Positions 36,906-47,344 of a stretch of 64,000 bases of DNA are shown here, piece after piece. A program made the position numbers and the translations under genes. A model generated the notes under the pieces. It was not told the DNA's origin, searched no databases, and saw only the letters and a list, made by a program, of their open reading frames with translations. Numbering within the stretch: the first letter of the stretch is position 1; every line of letters begins with the position of its first letter. The DNA lies in contig NZ_CP029619.1 of the NCBI RefSeq assembly GCF_003176915.1, forward strand, positions 992,001 through 1,056,000, written 5' to 3'. This stretch comes from Candidatus Cardinium hertigii. GTDB taxonomy: Bacteria > Bacteroidota > Bacteroidia > Cytophagales > Amoebophilaceae.

Positions 36906-38189
36906 TTAGTGCGGATAATTTACGCGTGCCAATAATTCCAGTTTATAGCTTTCCCACGCTGTAATGGCTTTTTGGGCTACACCGGAAGTGATAGCTGCTT
37001 GTGCAACGGCTGTAGCGACATGGGTTAGTAGACGAAAGTCCATAACTTTAGGTAATAGGTATGTTTTACCAAAGTGTATGTTCGTGCCATAGTATTTACG
37101 CATGATAACAGGAATCTCTTCATGGGCTAATGTTTGGATCGCCTCTACAGCTGCTCGCTTCATAGCTTCATTAATAGCCGTAGCCTGCACATCCAATGCA
37201 CCTCTGAAAAGATAGGGAAAGGCAAGTGCATTGTTAATTTGATTCGGATAGTCCCCACGCCCTGTGGCAAAAACCACATCTGTTCTAGCAGCCATAACAG
37301 CTTCATAAGCGATTTCTGGTAGAGGGTTGGATAAGCCAAAGATAATAGGATTTTTGGCCATTTTTTTTACACTTTCCGCCATTAAAATATTTCCAGAGGA
37401 GAGCCCTATAAAAACATCCGCGTCTACTACAGCATCGTGTAGCGTATGTACAGGGCGGTCTGTAGCAAAAGGTTCTTTGATGGGATTACTTTCTGCTCTG
37501 TCCTTACGAATGACCCCTTGTCTGTCGCATAGTATAATTTGTTCAGGAAGCACGCCTAGTGTTAGGAGCAGCTTAGCCGTAGCGATAGCACTTGCACCTG
37601 CTCCACTAAAAACTATCTGAACCTGTGTAAGCTCCTTATTTACTACCAGTAGAGCATTTAGTAAAGCTGCGCAAACTACAATGGCCGTAGCATGTTGATC
37701 GTCATGCATAACAGGTATGTCTAGCGCTTTGCTTACCTTTTCTTCAATTGTAAAACATTCAGGTGCTTTAATGTCTTCTAAATGCAAGGCCCCAAAAGTA
37801 GGCGCGATGGCCTTTAGAAAAGCTATAACTTCTTCTGGATCAGTCACATCTATTTCAATATCAAAAGCGTCTATCCCAGCAAAATGCTTGAATAACATTG
37901 CTTTTGCTTCCATAACGGGCTTAGCCGCCAATGGACCAATATTACCATAACCTAAAACAGCAGTACCGTTCGAAACTACACCTACTAAATTGCCCTTACC
38001 TGTGTAGTGGTAAACCTTTTCATGGGATGCCATAATTTCTTCACAAACAGCTCCTACACCTGGGGTATAGGCAGTATTGATATCACGCGGTGTGGTTAGG
38101 AATTTGGTAAGAGAGGTTCCGATTTTCCCAGCGGGAAATTGGGCATGGTACGCCAAGGCTTCTTCCTTTGTAACGGTAGTTTTAGACAT
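36906..38189 (-). CDS. Malic enzyme (NAD(P)-dependent, oxaloacetate-decarboxylating)
   Basis: Oxidative decarboxylation of malate to pyruvate. The 427-aa protein has the catalytic Tyr41 (AYTPGVGAV), Lys96 (MEAKAMLFK), the metal pair Glu138-Asp139 (LEDIKAPECF), MHDDQH at 161-166, and a nucleotide-binding GAGAS at 196-200. It lacks the C-terminal phosphotransacetylase-like domain of MaeB (about 750 aa) and so corresponds to the shorter form. In a symbiont it may supply pyruvate and reducing power from host malate; that is inferred. Confidence 0.93.
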   Translation of the reverse strand: MSKTTVTKEEALAYHAQFPAGKIGTSLTKFLTTPRDINTAYTPGVGAVCEEIMASHEKVYHYTGKGNLVGVVSNGTAVLGYGNIGPLAAKPVMEAKAMLFKHFAGIDAFDIEIDVTDPEEVIAFLKAIAPTFGALHLEDIKAPECFTIEEKVSKALDIPVMHDDQHATAIVVCAALLNALLVVNKELTQVQIVFSGAGASAIATAKLLLTLGVLPEQIILCDRQGVIRKDRAESNPIKEPFATDRPVHTLHDAVVDADVFIGLSSGNILMAESVKKMAKNPIIFGLSNPLPEIAYEAVMAARTDVVFATGRGDYPNQINNALAFPYLFRGALDVQATAINEAMKRAAVEAIQTLAHEEIPVIMRKYYGTNIHFGKTYLLPKVMDFRLLTHVATAVAQAAITSGVAQKAITAWESYKLELLARVNYPH

Positions 38190-38575
38190 AAATGTTCTTA
38201 ATTTAAATATTATACGATGGTCTGTTTATAGTCCTGTTGTTTAACTGGCAAGGTATCCATCTGGGTAGAGGTAAGTGATTTAAGCTACACCATTAAATTT
38301 AGTAATTATGTACGTTATTTAAATAGCATAGTTGGCTAGAATAGGTAATTAAAGGAATAAACATGAATAATTTGGGCAGTATACAAAATATAATCCTTAT
38401 TATCAATAAAATTATCCAATAAGTTTTAGTTTTATCGGTACGCTAATTTGACGGATCGGTATGGTTGGCAGCTGACACAGGTTTGCATACCTTTGCAGGG
38501 TAAGCACGCGCAACCAGGCTCCCTATAGAAGAGCGACCTCCTTGTAAAAGGTAAACGCTCGCAAATTCCTTCAGG
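38190..38575. other. Intergenic gap, malic enzyme to bcp
   Basis: About 385 bp, no supported gene or RNA. It separates two same-strand genes, so it probably holds the malic enzyme promoter at its left side and the bcp transcript end at its right side. Confidence 0.35.
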
Positions 38576-39043
38576 CTAAACCATAGCTTTAATTTTCGCA
38601 AGCACTTCTTCTGCATGTTTCGATACCCTTACTTTAGGCCAAATAAAAGCAATACTTCCTTCTTTATCAATTAAAAAAGTAGACCTTTGGATACCCATAT
38701 ACTTTTTACCTAGAAAAGATTTTTCCACCCATACGCCATATTGCTTACAAATATGTGAATCTACGTCAGCAATAAGTGCAAAGGTTAAGGCATGTTTTTT
38801 TTTAAAACGTTCATGTGAAGCAGTATCGTCTGTAGATACCCCAATGATAACCACGTCTAATGCTTTAAATGCAGCTTGCAGATCATTAAAGTTTTTTGCT
38901 TCAGCAGTACATCCTACTGTATGATCTCTAGGGTAGAAATACAATAGGACCCATTTACCCTGCAATGCTTTGAGCGTGCCCTCTCCCTTATCCTGTGTAG
39001 GTAAAAAGAAATCAGCTGCTTTATCTCCTATGCTTACTAACAT
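38576..39043 (-). CDS. bcp: Thioredoxin-dependent peroxiredoxin, BCP/PrxQ type
   Basis: Reduces hydroperoxides with electrons from thioredoxin. The 155-aa protein has the thioredoxin-like fold with LYFYPRDHTVGCTAEA; the peroxidatic Cys is Cys45. The residue before the Gly is Val where Pro is typical (TPGCT), a minor deviation. SIGDKAADFFLPTQDKG and the C-terminal SKHAEEVLAKI fit the BCP family. Only one further Cys is seen (Cys82 region is not clear), so the resolving Cys is not assigned. Confidence 0.9.
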   Translation of the reverse strand: MLVSIGDKAADFFLPTQDKGEGTLKALQGKWVLLYFYPRDHTVGCTAEAKNFNDLQAAFKALDVVIIGVSTDDTASHERFKKKHALTFALIADVDSHICKQYGVWVEKSFLGKKYMGIQRSTFLIDKEGSIAFIWPKVRVSKHAEEVLAKIKAMV

Positions 39044-39195
39044 TATGTTTACATTTTATTTAGATCCTATCTTTTCAAGATGGGTAGCGGAGCAGTTTCT
39101 AGGAAAGCAATATTTCCTGTAGGTCATACCGCTATAGTAATATAAAAAACCTTATGTTATTGCTTCTTGGGCAAGATGTAATGACTTTTACTGTT

Positions 39196-41364
39196 TCAAT
39201 GAGCGTGTGCGTGCAAGCAGAAATAGACATAGCGTTTATCCAGATCGCAGCTTTTGATCGATACCTTTACGCTATCTCCCAATCGGTAGCATTTTTTTGT
39301 GTATTTTCCTATAATCTGGAACTGTTTTGCTTCAAAGCGGTAGACATCATCTGTAAGATCTGCCAATCGCACGACCCCCTCACATCCATTGGTTACAATT
39401 TCTATGTAGAGGTTCCATTCCGTTATGCCACTAATAATGCCATCAAATGTCTCATTCTTTAGATTTTGTAGAAACTCTACTTGTTTATATTTTATAGAAG
39501 CTCTTTCTGCGCTAGCTGCGATGTATTCTCGTTCTACCGCATATTGACAGTTTGCTTCCTCCAATACCATCTGTTCGCATAGCCATTTACCCTTTAAGTA
39601 AAGTTTTAAAAGGCGATGTGCTACTATATCTGAGTATCTTCTAATAGGTGAGGTAAAGTGACTATAATGGGAGAAAGCCAATGCAAAGTGGGGATTTGGT
39701 TTGGTTGTATATAAAGCTTTTGCCATAGAGCGGATGGCGAGCGCTTGTATAATAGGCTCTTCTGGTTTGCCTCGGATAGCCTCTTCCAAATGATGCATTG
39801 TTTTAAATATAGGTCGGTTACCTGGTTTAATGGTATAGCCCAATTGCTGTACAAATAGAAAGAATTCGCTTAATTTGCTTGGATCTGGTTTATCATGTGT
39901 CCTATAAATAAAAACAGGTGCTATTTCGTTCTTTTTTTCATTCTTTTTGCTTTGAATTTTTTTTGCTACATAAGTAGCAACCTCTCGATTGGCTAGTAGC
40001 ATAAACTCTTCAATAAGCTTATGGGTTTCTAAGGTTACTTTTGGTACAATCTGCAATGGCTTACCATTGGGATCGAGCGTAAAACGCAGTTCTCTGGTTT
40101 CAAAGTTTATGGCACCCTTTTTAAAACGTTTTGCCCGCAGTTGTTTGGCTAAAGCGTTTAATGCTACTAGCTCTTGATAGAACGCAGCTGTTTGGTTATC
40201 CAAGGTTGCTTGGGCTTCTTCGTAAGTAAATTGCTTATGGGATGTAATAACGGTTTCACCGAACCATTTATTATGCACTTTTCCCTGATCATCTAGTTCA
40301 AAAATAACGGAAAAAGCTAATTTAGCGCTACCTGGGTGTAAAGAGCAGAGTTCATTGGAAAGTAGTTCTGGTAGCATAGGGATACAACGGTCCACTAGGT
40401 ATACAGAAGTATTACGCTTATAAGCCTCTTGATCAAGTAAAGTAGCTGGCAATACGTAGTAGCTTACATCCGCAATATGGATACCAACCTGATGATAGCC
40501 ATTGGGCAATTTTTGATAGGAGAGTGCATCATCTAAATCTTTCGCATCAGCTGGATCTATTGTAAAAGTAGGTATGGCACGCAAGTCTCTTCTTTTGGTT
40601 ATTTCTGTTTCAGGAATAGCAGTAGGGATAGTTTGTATACTGGCCAATACTTCCTCCGGGAATGTATTACATAGGCCAAATTCAGCCATAATGGCATGCA
40701 TCTCTACCTCATGGAGGCCTGCCTGTCCCAGATGCTGCACAATAGTACCGGTTAGCTGGTTGTCTATACCATGGGAAGCAGTTAGTGCAATGACTGCTTT
40801 ATCGTTTTCTTGTAAAGACATACCCTCCGTTTCTTCCAATAAAACTATATGCGTAACATGCCGTTGCGTGATGGTAGCTTGCGCTTGTTTACCAGTTGAA
40901 ACCACACGTCCAATAACAGGGGTAGGGTTGCGTTCCATAATTTCCACTACCACACCCTCTGGCCGATGGCGGCGTTTGCTTGCGCACAAACGTACCTTTA
41001 CCAAATCTTTATCTAGGGCAGATAGTAAATCTTTTTGAAATACCAATATATCTTTTGGTTGATCGGGAGCTATAATGTAAGCATATTCAGCTCGTACATA
41101 ATCTACCCGTCCTATTACATAGGTAGATTGCTGCAACCATTGGTAGCGTCCTTTATTGATTTTTTTTACCTTACTATGGTGTATAAGATCTAACAAAGCT
41201 TTTTTTACGGCTGCTTTGTCCTTTTTTTCTGTAAGCTGTAGGAGGGTACAGAGCTGCTGAAAGGTATAGGATTTATCTGGAGCTTTTTTTAAAGCTTGTA
41301 AGATTTGTTCAGCCTGTTGTGCTGCTTCTTTTTTATTTGGCGTATTATGCATAATTCTAATCAT
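39196..41364 (-). CDS. rnr: Ribonuclease R
   Basis: 3'-5' exoribonuclease that degrades structured RNA. The 722-aa protein has an N-terminal winged-helix region, cold-shock OB domains, an RNB catalytic domain with TIDPADAKDLDDA (Asp270, Asp273, Asp276, Asp278-279), and a C-terminal S1 domain. ATG at 41364 or 41352. About 150 bp of the 5' coding end and the adjacent 650 bp upstream recur, diverged, at 53210-53875 and 54970-55626. Confidence 0.94.
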   Translation of the reverse strand: MIRIMHNTPNKKEAAQQAEQILQALKKAPDKSYTFQQLCTLLQLTEKKDKAAVKKALLDLIHHSKVKKINKGRYQWLQQSTYVIGRVDYVRAEYAYIIAPDQPKDILVFQKDLLSALDKDLVKVRLCASKRRHRPEGVVVEIMERNPTPVIGRVVSTGKQAQATITQRHVTHIVLLEETEGMSLQENDKAVIALTASHGIDNQLTGTIVQHLGQAGLHEVEMHAIMAEFGLCNTFPEEVLASIQTIPTAIPETEITKRRDLRAIPTFTIDPADAKDLDDALSYQKLPNGYHQVGIHIADVSYYVLPATLLDQEAYKRNTSVYLVDRCIPMLPELLSNELCSLHPGSAKLAFSVIFELDDQGKVHNKWFGETVITSHKQFTYEEAQATLDNQTAAFYQELVALNALAKQLRAKRFKKGAINFETRELRFTLDPNGKPLQIVPKVTLETHKLIEEFMLLANREVATYVAKKIQSKKNEKKNEIAPVFIYRTHDKPDPSKLSEFFLFVQQLGYTIKPGNRPIFKTMHHLEEAIRGKPEEPIIQALAIRSMAKALYTTKPNPHFALAFSHYSHFTSPIRRYSDIVAHRLLKLYLKGKWLCEQMVLEEANCQYAVEREYIAASAERASIKYKQVEFLQNLKNETFDGIISGITEWNLYIEIVTNGCEGVVRLADLTDDVYRFEAKQFQIIGKYTKKCYRLGDSVKVSIKSCDLDKRYVYFCLHAHAH

Positions 41365-42169
41365 GGTTATACCCTTTTAGGTATGAAAAAACATACCACA
41401 TGCCAAGGCTTGTGCCCTTCTGGGAATAGGTGCCAGAGCCTGGGACTATATGCCAAATGTATATAAGCAGTTAGCCTAATATAGCATTAGCTTACTATAA
41501 GTAGAATGGGCTAGTTATAATTAACCTTGCAGGGCTAGAAATTCCACAAATTCCACTTAAAATAAAGGTAACGATATTATGCTATAAAAGCAGTAGGGAA
41601 ACCATTGTAATAAAATAAATTATTCAAGAAACCATTATGCAAAACGATAGTAACGAAATGAGTACTATTAATCCGTGGAGTGGTTTCTTGTCAAATGAAT
41701 AGGCAAAATAGGTACGCTACGCTTTGGATAGTTTGGCAGGTAACAAAGGGAAACTGCATGGGTTAATACGCTATGTTTTTGCTTACATATTTTTCCTTTG
41801 TAATTGCATGACAGAATCAACTGGTTTAAGTTACTGATCGATGCGTAGTATTGCAGTTTATTTATAATAAATTTCATTGTAAATGAGTGTAATTAAAGAG
41901 ATTTTAGGCTACTATTGGCGTCAAACGGCATGGGAGGATTGGCGGAGTGCTGCTGCTACCCGCTTGCTGGTAGTAAGTTTATCTCCATTAACATAGCAAT
42001 AATTTTAATTTTATAGGTGAGTAGGTTAACAATAAGTTGTTTTACAGCACGATGTATTGTATATTATCTGTATGCTTGATTATTGTGCCTAATTATTGTG
42101 CCTATTTAGCTGAGGTTGAGTTGTGGTTTGCTTTTTTAAGCAAAGTATATTATTTAAATATAGGCCCTT
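41365..42169. other. Upstream region of rnr with decayed LRR leader
   Basis: No intact gene. At 41637 an ATG starts a piece related to the LRR lipoprotein leaders (MQNDSNEMSTINPW), which loses frame and stops after about 21 codons. The stretch 41380-42010 is related to 53380-53880 and 55126-55640, so it is the third member of this repeat family. Confidence 0.55.
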
Positions 42170-42526
42170 ATGCAAAATAATTTTAAATAAAATATTAGTA
42201 AGATTATTATTTATTGTTAACCAGTGGAGTAGTTTTTTGTCAAATGAATAGGCAAAATAGGGGGAGCAACTGCGGCATCATATCGTAAATCAATTAAATA
42301 CAGAAGATAAAAAAGCTATGCTCAATTAGTTGATTGTTATACCGAGCACTTTAAGCAGTTCGAGGTACTTTGTGATAATGATGCGGTCTTTTTTATTATT
42401 AAGGACCCAATGAAAAAAGCTGCTGTTATTGAAGCATTAAAAAACAATAAAACAATTACAGCGATTGCCTTATGCAACTATTGTCTTAGCGCTGAAAGTG
42501 CGGAAGTGTTACTTAAAGCATTTTAG
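42170..42526 (+). pseudogene. Decayed F-box-like/LRR lipoprotein gene
   Basis: Begins as ATGCAAAATAATTTTAAA, then stops. Leader relics follow (LTSGVVFCQMNRQ-like, by comparison with the copies at 51921 and 54212). Then comes an in-frame piece DPMKKAAVIEALKNNKTITA, followed by IALCNY and SAESAEVLLKAF and a stop. It is the same family as the intact genes near 52-57 kb, with internal deletions and frameshifts. Confidence 0.7.
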
Positions 42527-42563
42527 CATACCAAGATTTGGCTATTTGTGGATAGTGTTGATT

Positions 42564-42924
42564 TTACTTAGTAGCAAACGTTTCTAAGGCCATCTCTGCT
42601 TCTTCTTCAGTAACTTCAGTGTAAATTGGCTTTAAGTTACCAGTTAATGACTTTTTATGTTTATAAGAAACATATTGCAAGCTGTTTCTAATTTGGTGCA
42701 CAATACAGACTTGATGTTCAGTTTTAGGGTATACAGCAGCGATGGCTTCAGATATACCTGATAAATTAGCTGTACAAGTAATTAGCATATCGTTCATACC
42801 ACGATTTTTGAGCTTTGTTAAGTTTCCTAACCAAAATTTATCTCCTTCATTTTTATTCATTCACAGTTTTAAAACATCTTTCATGCCTAATCTGTCTATA
42901 CCTAACGTGACATAGACTGCCTTA
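42564..42924 (-). pseudogene. IS256 (mutator-type) transposase fragment
   Basis: Residual middle part of an IS256-family transposase: KAVYVTLGIDRLGMKDVL, a TGA stop where the family usually has Trp, then GDKFWLGNLTKLKNRGMND and VCIVHQIRNSLQYVSYKHKK. The metal-binding Asp of the usual DGL.G motif is replaced (CTANLSG). Only about 120 residues remain and both ends are missing, so it is non-functional. Its 5' side is cut exactly where the tandem nuclease array begins. Confidence 0.8.
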
Positions 42925-43821
42925 TTAGGAATATTGCGTAATCTGCTTAATCTGTTCTGTAGATAATCCAGTTAGTGAGCTAATAGCTTCTATAGGGTAA
43001 CCATGCTGAAGCATAGCCTTAGCTATAGAAAGGGCTTTTGCCATTTCTCCCTCTGCTTTACCTTCTGCTTTACCCTCTGCTTTACCTTCGTTTCTAGCTT
43101 TCTCTAGCGTATTCGCTTCTATCCTTAACCATTTCAAGCGATCTTCATAAGCCATTCTTTCCTCAGCAGTGAAGTTTATCGTATCTAAAACATGCAACGC
43201 CTTTTTTAAGCTGTTGCTATTTAACGGTTGGGGCAAATTATCTTTGTTGAGTAAGTCATGTCGGGTAAGAAAAGCTATCCAAATGTCTAACGAATTCTTT
43301 ATTTTTTTTAATAATGTTTCTAGGTCTTCCTTTGGATCGTTACTGAACTTAATCAGCTCTATGGTATGCAATTCCAGATCGGTAAAGTAGGGCAGTCCAC
43401 TCTCTTGTTCTCTGATATGGAATACATTATGATACTTATTGCTATCTGTTATAGAAATAAAATTAAGAATATGAATTCCTATTGCTTTGTTTAAAGAGGA
43501 GTAAGTCTCAGAAGATTTTAATTGATCAGTATACAGCTTAGCCCAATAATATAAAGCGCGTTTATCATAATCTGCCTCATCTGTAATTTGAATTTCTATA
43601 TTAAACCTTTTCCCTGTTTCTCCTATGGCTTTCACATCTAGTATGGATAGTTTATCACTTCTAAAATTTTTTGGGTTATAGGGATTTAATAGGGTAAGAT
43701 CTACCACTTGGTCCTCCGAAGAAACAGTAGCATTTATTAATGCAATTAATAAATCCTTATTTTCTTCTACCCCAAAGATTTTTTTAAAGGCCAAATCTAT
43801 TTTTGGCGTAATTTTTTCCAT
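42925..43821 (-). CDS. Rpn family PD-(D/E)XK nuclease/putative transposase, copy 1
   Basis: A 298-aa member of the PDDEXK_2 family (annotated as Rpn recombination-promoting nuclease/putative transposase). The N-terminus PKIDLAFKKIFG is the family signature. The nuclease core shows SILDVKAIG (Asp62) and FNIEIQ (Glu76-x-Gln78). A Leu/Ile helical C-terminus ends in LSTEQIKQITQYS. Between them sits the minisatellite coding three KAEG units. DNA cleavage is inferred from the fold, not shown. It has Ser-Ser-Glu (SSED) at residue 34-36 where the other copies have SPED. Confidence 0.85.
   Translation of the reverse strand: MEKITPKIDLAFKKIFGVEENKDLLIALINATVSSEDQVVDLTLLNPYNPKNFRSDKLSILDVKAIGETGKRFNIEIQITDEADYDKRALYYWAKLYTDQLKSSETYSSLNKAIGIHILNFISITDSNKYHNVFHIREQESGLPYFTDLELHTIELIKFSNDPKEDLETLLKKIKNSLDIWIAFLTRHDLLNKDNLPQPLNSNSLKKALHVLDTINFTAEERMAYEDRLKWLRIEANTLEKARNEGKAEGKAEGKAEGEMAKALSIAKAMLQHGYPIEAISSLTGLSTEQIKQITQYS
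43051..43086 (-). repeat. KAEG minisatellite, 3 units
   Basis: Three 12-bp units (YTCTGCTTTACC on the plus strand) encoding KAEG. The other array copies have 5, 6, 4 and 1 units. Confidence 0.92.
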
Positions 43822-44074
43822 ACTTTATTCTATTTTTTAGTTGTAAAGCGACAGCTTGTATAAGCGTAATACATGTTGTAAGATAATAGTTTTCTATAGA
43901 ATGTAAGGGGAGTGTCTAAATGGTTTAGCCATTGCAATGGCTGGTACGTTTAATGGACAATATGCGTTCTATTGGGTTGGCAAGATTCGCTTGGTAGGGA
44001 AGAGGATATTTACAATACTTACTGACTGCTTGCTACAATGCATCAATGCTGTCTATAGTATTGCTGGTATTTCA

Positions 44075-44995
44075 TTAGGAATATTGCGTAATCTGCTTAA
44101 TCTGTTCTGTAGATAATCCAGTTAGTGAGCTAATAGCTTCTATAGGGTAACCATGCTGAAGCATAGCCTTAGCTATAGAAAAGGCTTTTGCCATTTCTCC
44201 TTCTGCTTTACCTTCTGCTTTACCCTCTGCTTTACCCTCTGCTTTACCTTCTGCTTTACCTTCGTTTCTAGCTTTCTCTAGCGTATTCGCTTCTATCCTT
44301 AACCATTTCAAGCGATCTTCATAAGCCATTCTTTCCTCAGCAGTGAAGTTTATCGTATCTAAAACATGCAACGCCTTTTTTAAGCTGTTGCTATTTAACG
44401 GTTGGGGCAAATTATCTTTGTTGAGTAAGTCATGTCGGGTAAGAAAAGCTATCCAAATGTCTAACGAATTCTTTATTTTTTTTAATAATGTTTCCAGGTC
44501 TTCCTTTGGATCGTTACTGAACTTAATCAGCTCTATGGTATGCAATTCCAGATCGGTAAAATAGGGCAGTCCACTCTCTTGTTCTCTGATATGGAATACA
44601 TTATGATACTTATTGCTATCTGTTATAGAAATAAAATTAAGAATATGAATTCCTATTGCTTTGTTTAAAGAGGAGTAAGTCTCAGAAGATTTTAATTGAT
44701 CAGTATACAGCTTAGCCCAATAATATAAAGCGCGTTTATCATAATCTGCTTCATCTGTAATTTGAATTTCTATATTAAACCTTTTCCCTGTTTCTCCTAT
44801 GGCTTTCACATCTAGTATAGATAGTTTATCACTTCTAAAATTTTTTGGGTTATAGGGATTTAATAGGGTAAGATCTACCACTTGGTCCTCCGGAGAAACA
44901 GTAGCATTTATTAACGCAATCAATAGATCCTTATTTTCTTCTACCCCAAAGATTTTTTTAAAGGCCAAATCTATTTTTGGCGTAATTTTTTCCAT
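44075..44995 (-). CDS. Rpn family PD-(D/E)XK nuclease/putative transposase, copy 2
   Basis: 306 aa from the ATG at 44995 that matches the start of the other copies (MEKITPKIDL); the frame stays open 54 bp further only because the spacer lacks a stop here. Same catalytic residues as copy 1. Five KAEG units (44201-44260). It has AKAFSIAKA where copies 1, 3 and 5 have AKALSIAKA, a variant shared with copy 4, which indicates exchange between units. Confidence 0.85.
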   Translation of the reverse strand: MEKITPKIDLAFKKIFGVEENKDLLIALINATVSPEDQVVDLTLLNPYNPKNFRSDKLSILDVKAIGETGKRFNIEIQITDEADYDKRALYYWAKLYTDQLKSSETYSSLNKAIGIHILNFISITDSNKYHNVFHIREQESGLPYFTDLELHTIELIKFSNDPKEDLETLLKKIKNSLDIWIAFLTRHDLLNKDNLPQPLNSNSLKKALHVLDTINFTAEERMAYEDRLKWLRIEANTLEKARNEGKAEGKAEGKAEGKAEGKAEGEMAKAFSIAKAMLQHGYPIEAISSLTGLSTEQIKQITQYS

Positions 44996-45249
44996 GCTTT
45001 GTTCTATTTTTTTAGTCGTAAAGCGACAGCTTGTATAAGCGTAATACACACTGCAAGATAATAGTTTTCTATAGAATGTAAGGGGAGTGTCTAAATGGTA
45101 CAGCCATTACAATGGCTGGCACGTTTGATGGACGATATGCGTTCTATTGGGTTGGCAAGATTCGCTTGATAGGGAAGAGGATATTTACAATACTTACTGA
45201 CTGCTTGCTACAATGCATCAATGCTGTCTATAGTATTGCTGGTATTTCA

Positions 45250-46182
45250 TTAGGAATATTGCGTAATCTGCTTAATTTGTTCTGTAGATAATCCAGTTAG
45301 TGAGCTAATAGCTTCTATAGGGTAACCATGCTGAAGCATAGCCTTAGCTATAGAAAGGGCTTTTGCCATTTCTCCCTCTGCTTTACCTTCTGCTTTACCC
45401 TCTGCTTTACCTTCTGCTTTACCTTCTGCTTTACCCTCTGCTTTACCTTCGTTTCTAGCTTTCTCTAGCGTATTCGCTTCTATCCTTAACCATTTCAAGC
45501 GATCTTCATAAGCCATTCTTTCCTCAGCAGTGAAGTTTATCGTATCTAAAACATGCAACGCCTTTTTTAAGCTGTTGCTATTTAACGGTTGGGGCAAATT
45601 ATCTTTGTTGAGTAAGTCATGTCGGGTAAGAAAAGCTATCCAAATGTCTAACGAATTCTTTATTTTTTTTAATAATGTTTCTAGGTTTTCCTTTGGATCG
45701 TTACTGAACTTAATCAGCTCTATGGTATGCAATTCCAGATCGGTAAAGTAGGGCAGTCCACTCTCTTGTTCTCTGATATGGAATACATTATGATACTTAT
45801 TGCTATCTGTTATAGAAATAAAATTAAGGATATGAATTCCTATTGCTTTGTTTAAAGAGGAGTAAGTCTCAGAAGATTTTAATTGATCAGTATACAGCTT
45901 AGCCCAATAATATAAAGCGCGTTTATCATAATCTGCCTCATCTGTAATTTGAATTTCTATATTAAACCTTTTCCCTGTTTCTCCTATGGCTTTCACATCT
46001 AGTATAGATAGTTTATCACTTCTAAAATTTTTTGGGTTATAGGGATTTAATAGGGTAAGATCTACCACTTGATCCTCCGGAGAAACAGTAGCATTTATTA
46101 ATGCAATTAATAAATCCTTATTTTCTTCTACCCCAAATATTTTTTTAAAGGCCAAATCTATTTTTGGCGTAATTTTTTCCAT
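45250..46182 (-). CDS. Rpn family PD-(D/E)XK nuclease/putative transposase, copy 3
   Basis: 310 aa, the longest copy, with six KAEG units (45376-45447). Otherwise equal to the other copies apart from KENLETLL in place of KEDLETLL, shared with copy 4. The catalytic core is intact, so it is predicted to be functional. Confidence 0.85.
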   Translation of the reverse strand: MEKITPKIDLAFKKIFGVEENKDLLIALINATVSPEDQVVDLTLLNPYNPKNFRSDKLSILDVKAIGETGKRFNIEIQITDEADYDKRALYYWAKLYTDQLKSSETYSSLNKAIGIHILNFISITDSNKYHNVFHIREQESGLPYFTDLELHTIELIKFSNDPKENLETLLKKIKNSLDIWIAFLTRHDLLNKDNLPQPLNSNSLKKALHVLDTINFTAEERMAYEDRLKWLRIEANTLEKARNEGKAEGKAEGKAEGKAEGKAEGKAEGEMAKALSIAKAMLQHGYPIEAISSLTGLSTEQIKQITQYS

Positions 46183-46435
46183 ACTTTATTCTATTTTTTA
46201 GTTGTAAAGCGACAGCTTGTATAAGCGTAATACATGTTGTAAGATAATAGTTTTCTATAGAATGTAAGGGGAGTGTCTAAATGGTTTAGCCATTACAATG
46301 GCTGGTACGTTTAATGGACAATATGCGTTCTATTGGGTTGGCAAGATTCGCTTGGTAGGGAAGAGGATATTTACAATACTTACTGACTGCTTGCTACAAT
46401 GCATCAATGCTGTTTATAGTATTGCTGGTATTTCA

Positions 46436-47344
46436 TTAGGAATATTGCGTAATCTGCTTAATCTGTTCTGTAGATAATCCAGTTAGTGAGCTAATAGCTT
46501 CTATAGGGTAACCATGCTGAAGCATAGCCTTAGCTATAGAAAAGGCTTTTGCCATTTCTCCCTCTGCTTTACCTTCTGCTTTACCCTCTGCTTTACCTTC
46601 TGCTTTACCTTCGTTTCTAGCTTTCTCTAGCGTATTCGCTTCTATCCTTAACCATTTCAAGCGATCTTCATAAGCCATTCTTTCCTCAGCAGTGAAGTTT
46701 ATCGTATCTAAAACATGCAACGCCTTTTTTAAGCTGTTGCTATTTAACGGTTGGGGCAAATTATCTTTGTTGAGTAAGTCATGTCGGGTAAGAAAAGCTA
46801 TCCAAATGTCTAACGAATTCTTTATTTTTTTTAATAATGTTTCTAGGTTTTCCTTTGGATCGTTACTGAACTTAATCAGCTCTATGGTATGCAATTCCAG
46901 ATCGGTAAAATAGGGCAGTCCACTCTCTTGTTCTCTGATATGGAATACATTATGATACTTATTGCTATCTGTTATAGAAATAAAATTAAGAATATGAATT
47001 CCTATTGCTTTGTTTAAAGAGGAGTAAGTCTCAGAAGATTTTAATTGATCAGTATACAGCTTAGCCCAATAATATAAGGCGCGTTTATCATAATCTGCTT
47101 CATCTGTAATTTGAATTTCTATATTAAACCTTTTCCCTGTTTCTCCTATGGCTTTCACATCTAGTATGGATAGTTTATCACTTCTAAAATTTTTTGGGTT
47201 ATAGGGATTTAATAGGGTAAGATCTACCACTTGATCCTCCGGAGAAACAGTAGCATTTATTAACGCAATCAATAGATCCTTATTTTCTTCTACCCCAAAT
47301 ATTTTTTTAAAGGCCAAATCTATTTTTGGCGTAATTTTTTCCAT
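46436..47344 (-). CDS. Rpn family PD-(D/E)XK nuclease/putative transposase, copy 4
   Basis: 302 aa with four KAEG units (46562-46609). Carries KENLETLL as in copy 3 and AKAFSIAKA as in copy 2, a mosaic that suggests gene conversion. Core residues are intact. Confidence 0.85.
   Translation of the reverse strand: MEKITPKIDLAFKKIFGVEENKDLLIALINATVSPEDQVVDLTLLNPYNPKNFRSDKLSILDVKAIGETGKRFNIEIQITDEADYDKRALYYWAKLYTDQLKSSETYSSLNKAIGIHILNFISITDSNKYHNVFHIREQESGLPYFTDLELHTIELIKFSNDPKENLETLLKKIKNSLDIWIAFLTRHDLLNKDNLPQPLNSNSLKKALHVLDTINFTAEERMAYEDRLKWLRIEANTLEKARNEGKAEGKAEGKAEGKAEGEMAKAFSIAKAMLQHGYPIEAISSLTGLSTEQIKQITQYS

Noticed and set aside
42201-42300. Attachment site or IS end next to the LRR relic
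   Set aside because: No inverted terminal repeats or target duplication could be seen by eye.
43169-43390. Recurring 73-aa plus-strand frames inside each nuclease copy
   Set aside because: They recur only because the genes are copies; antisense to a conserved coding region, no supporting features.
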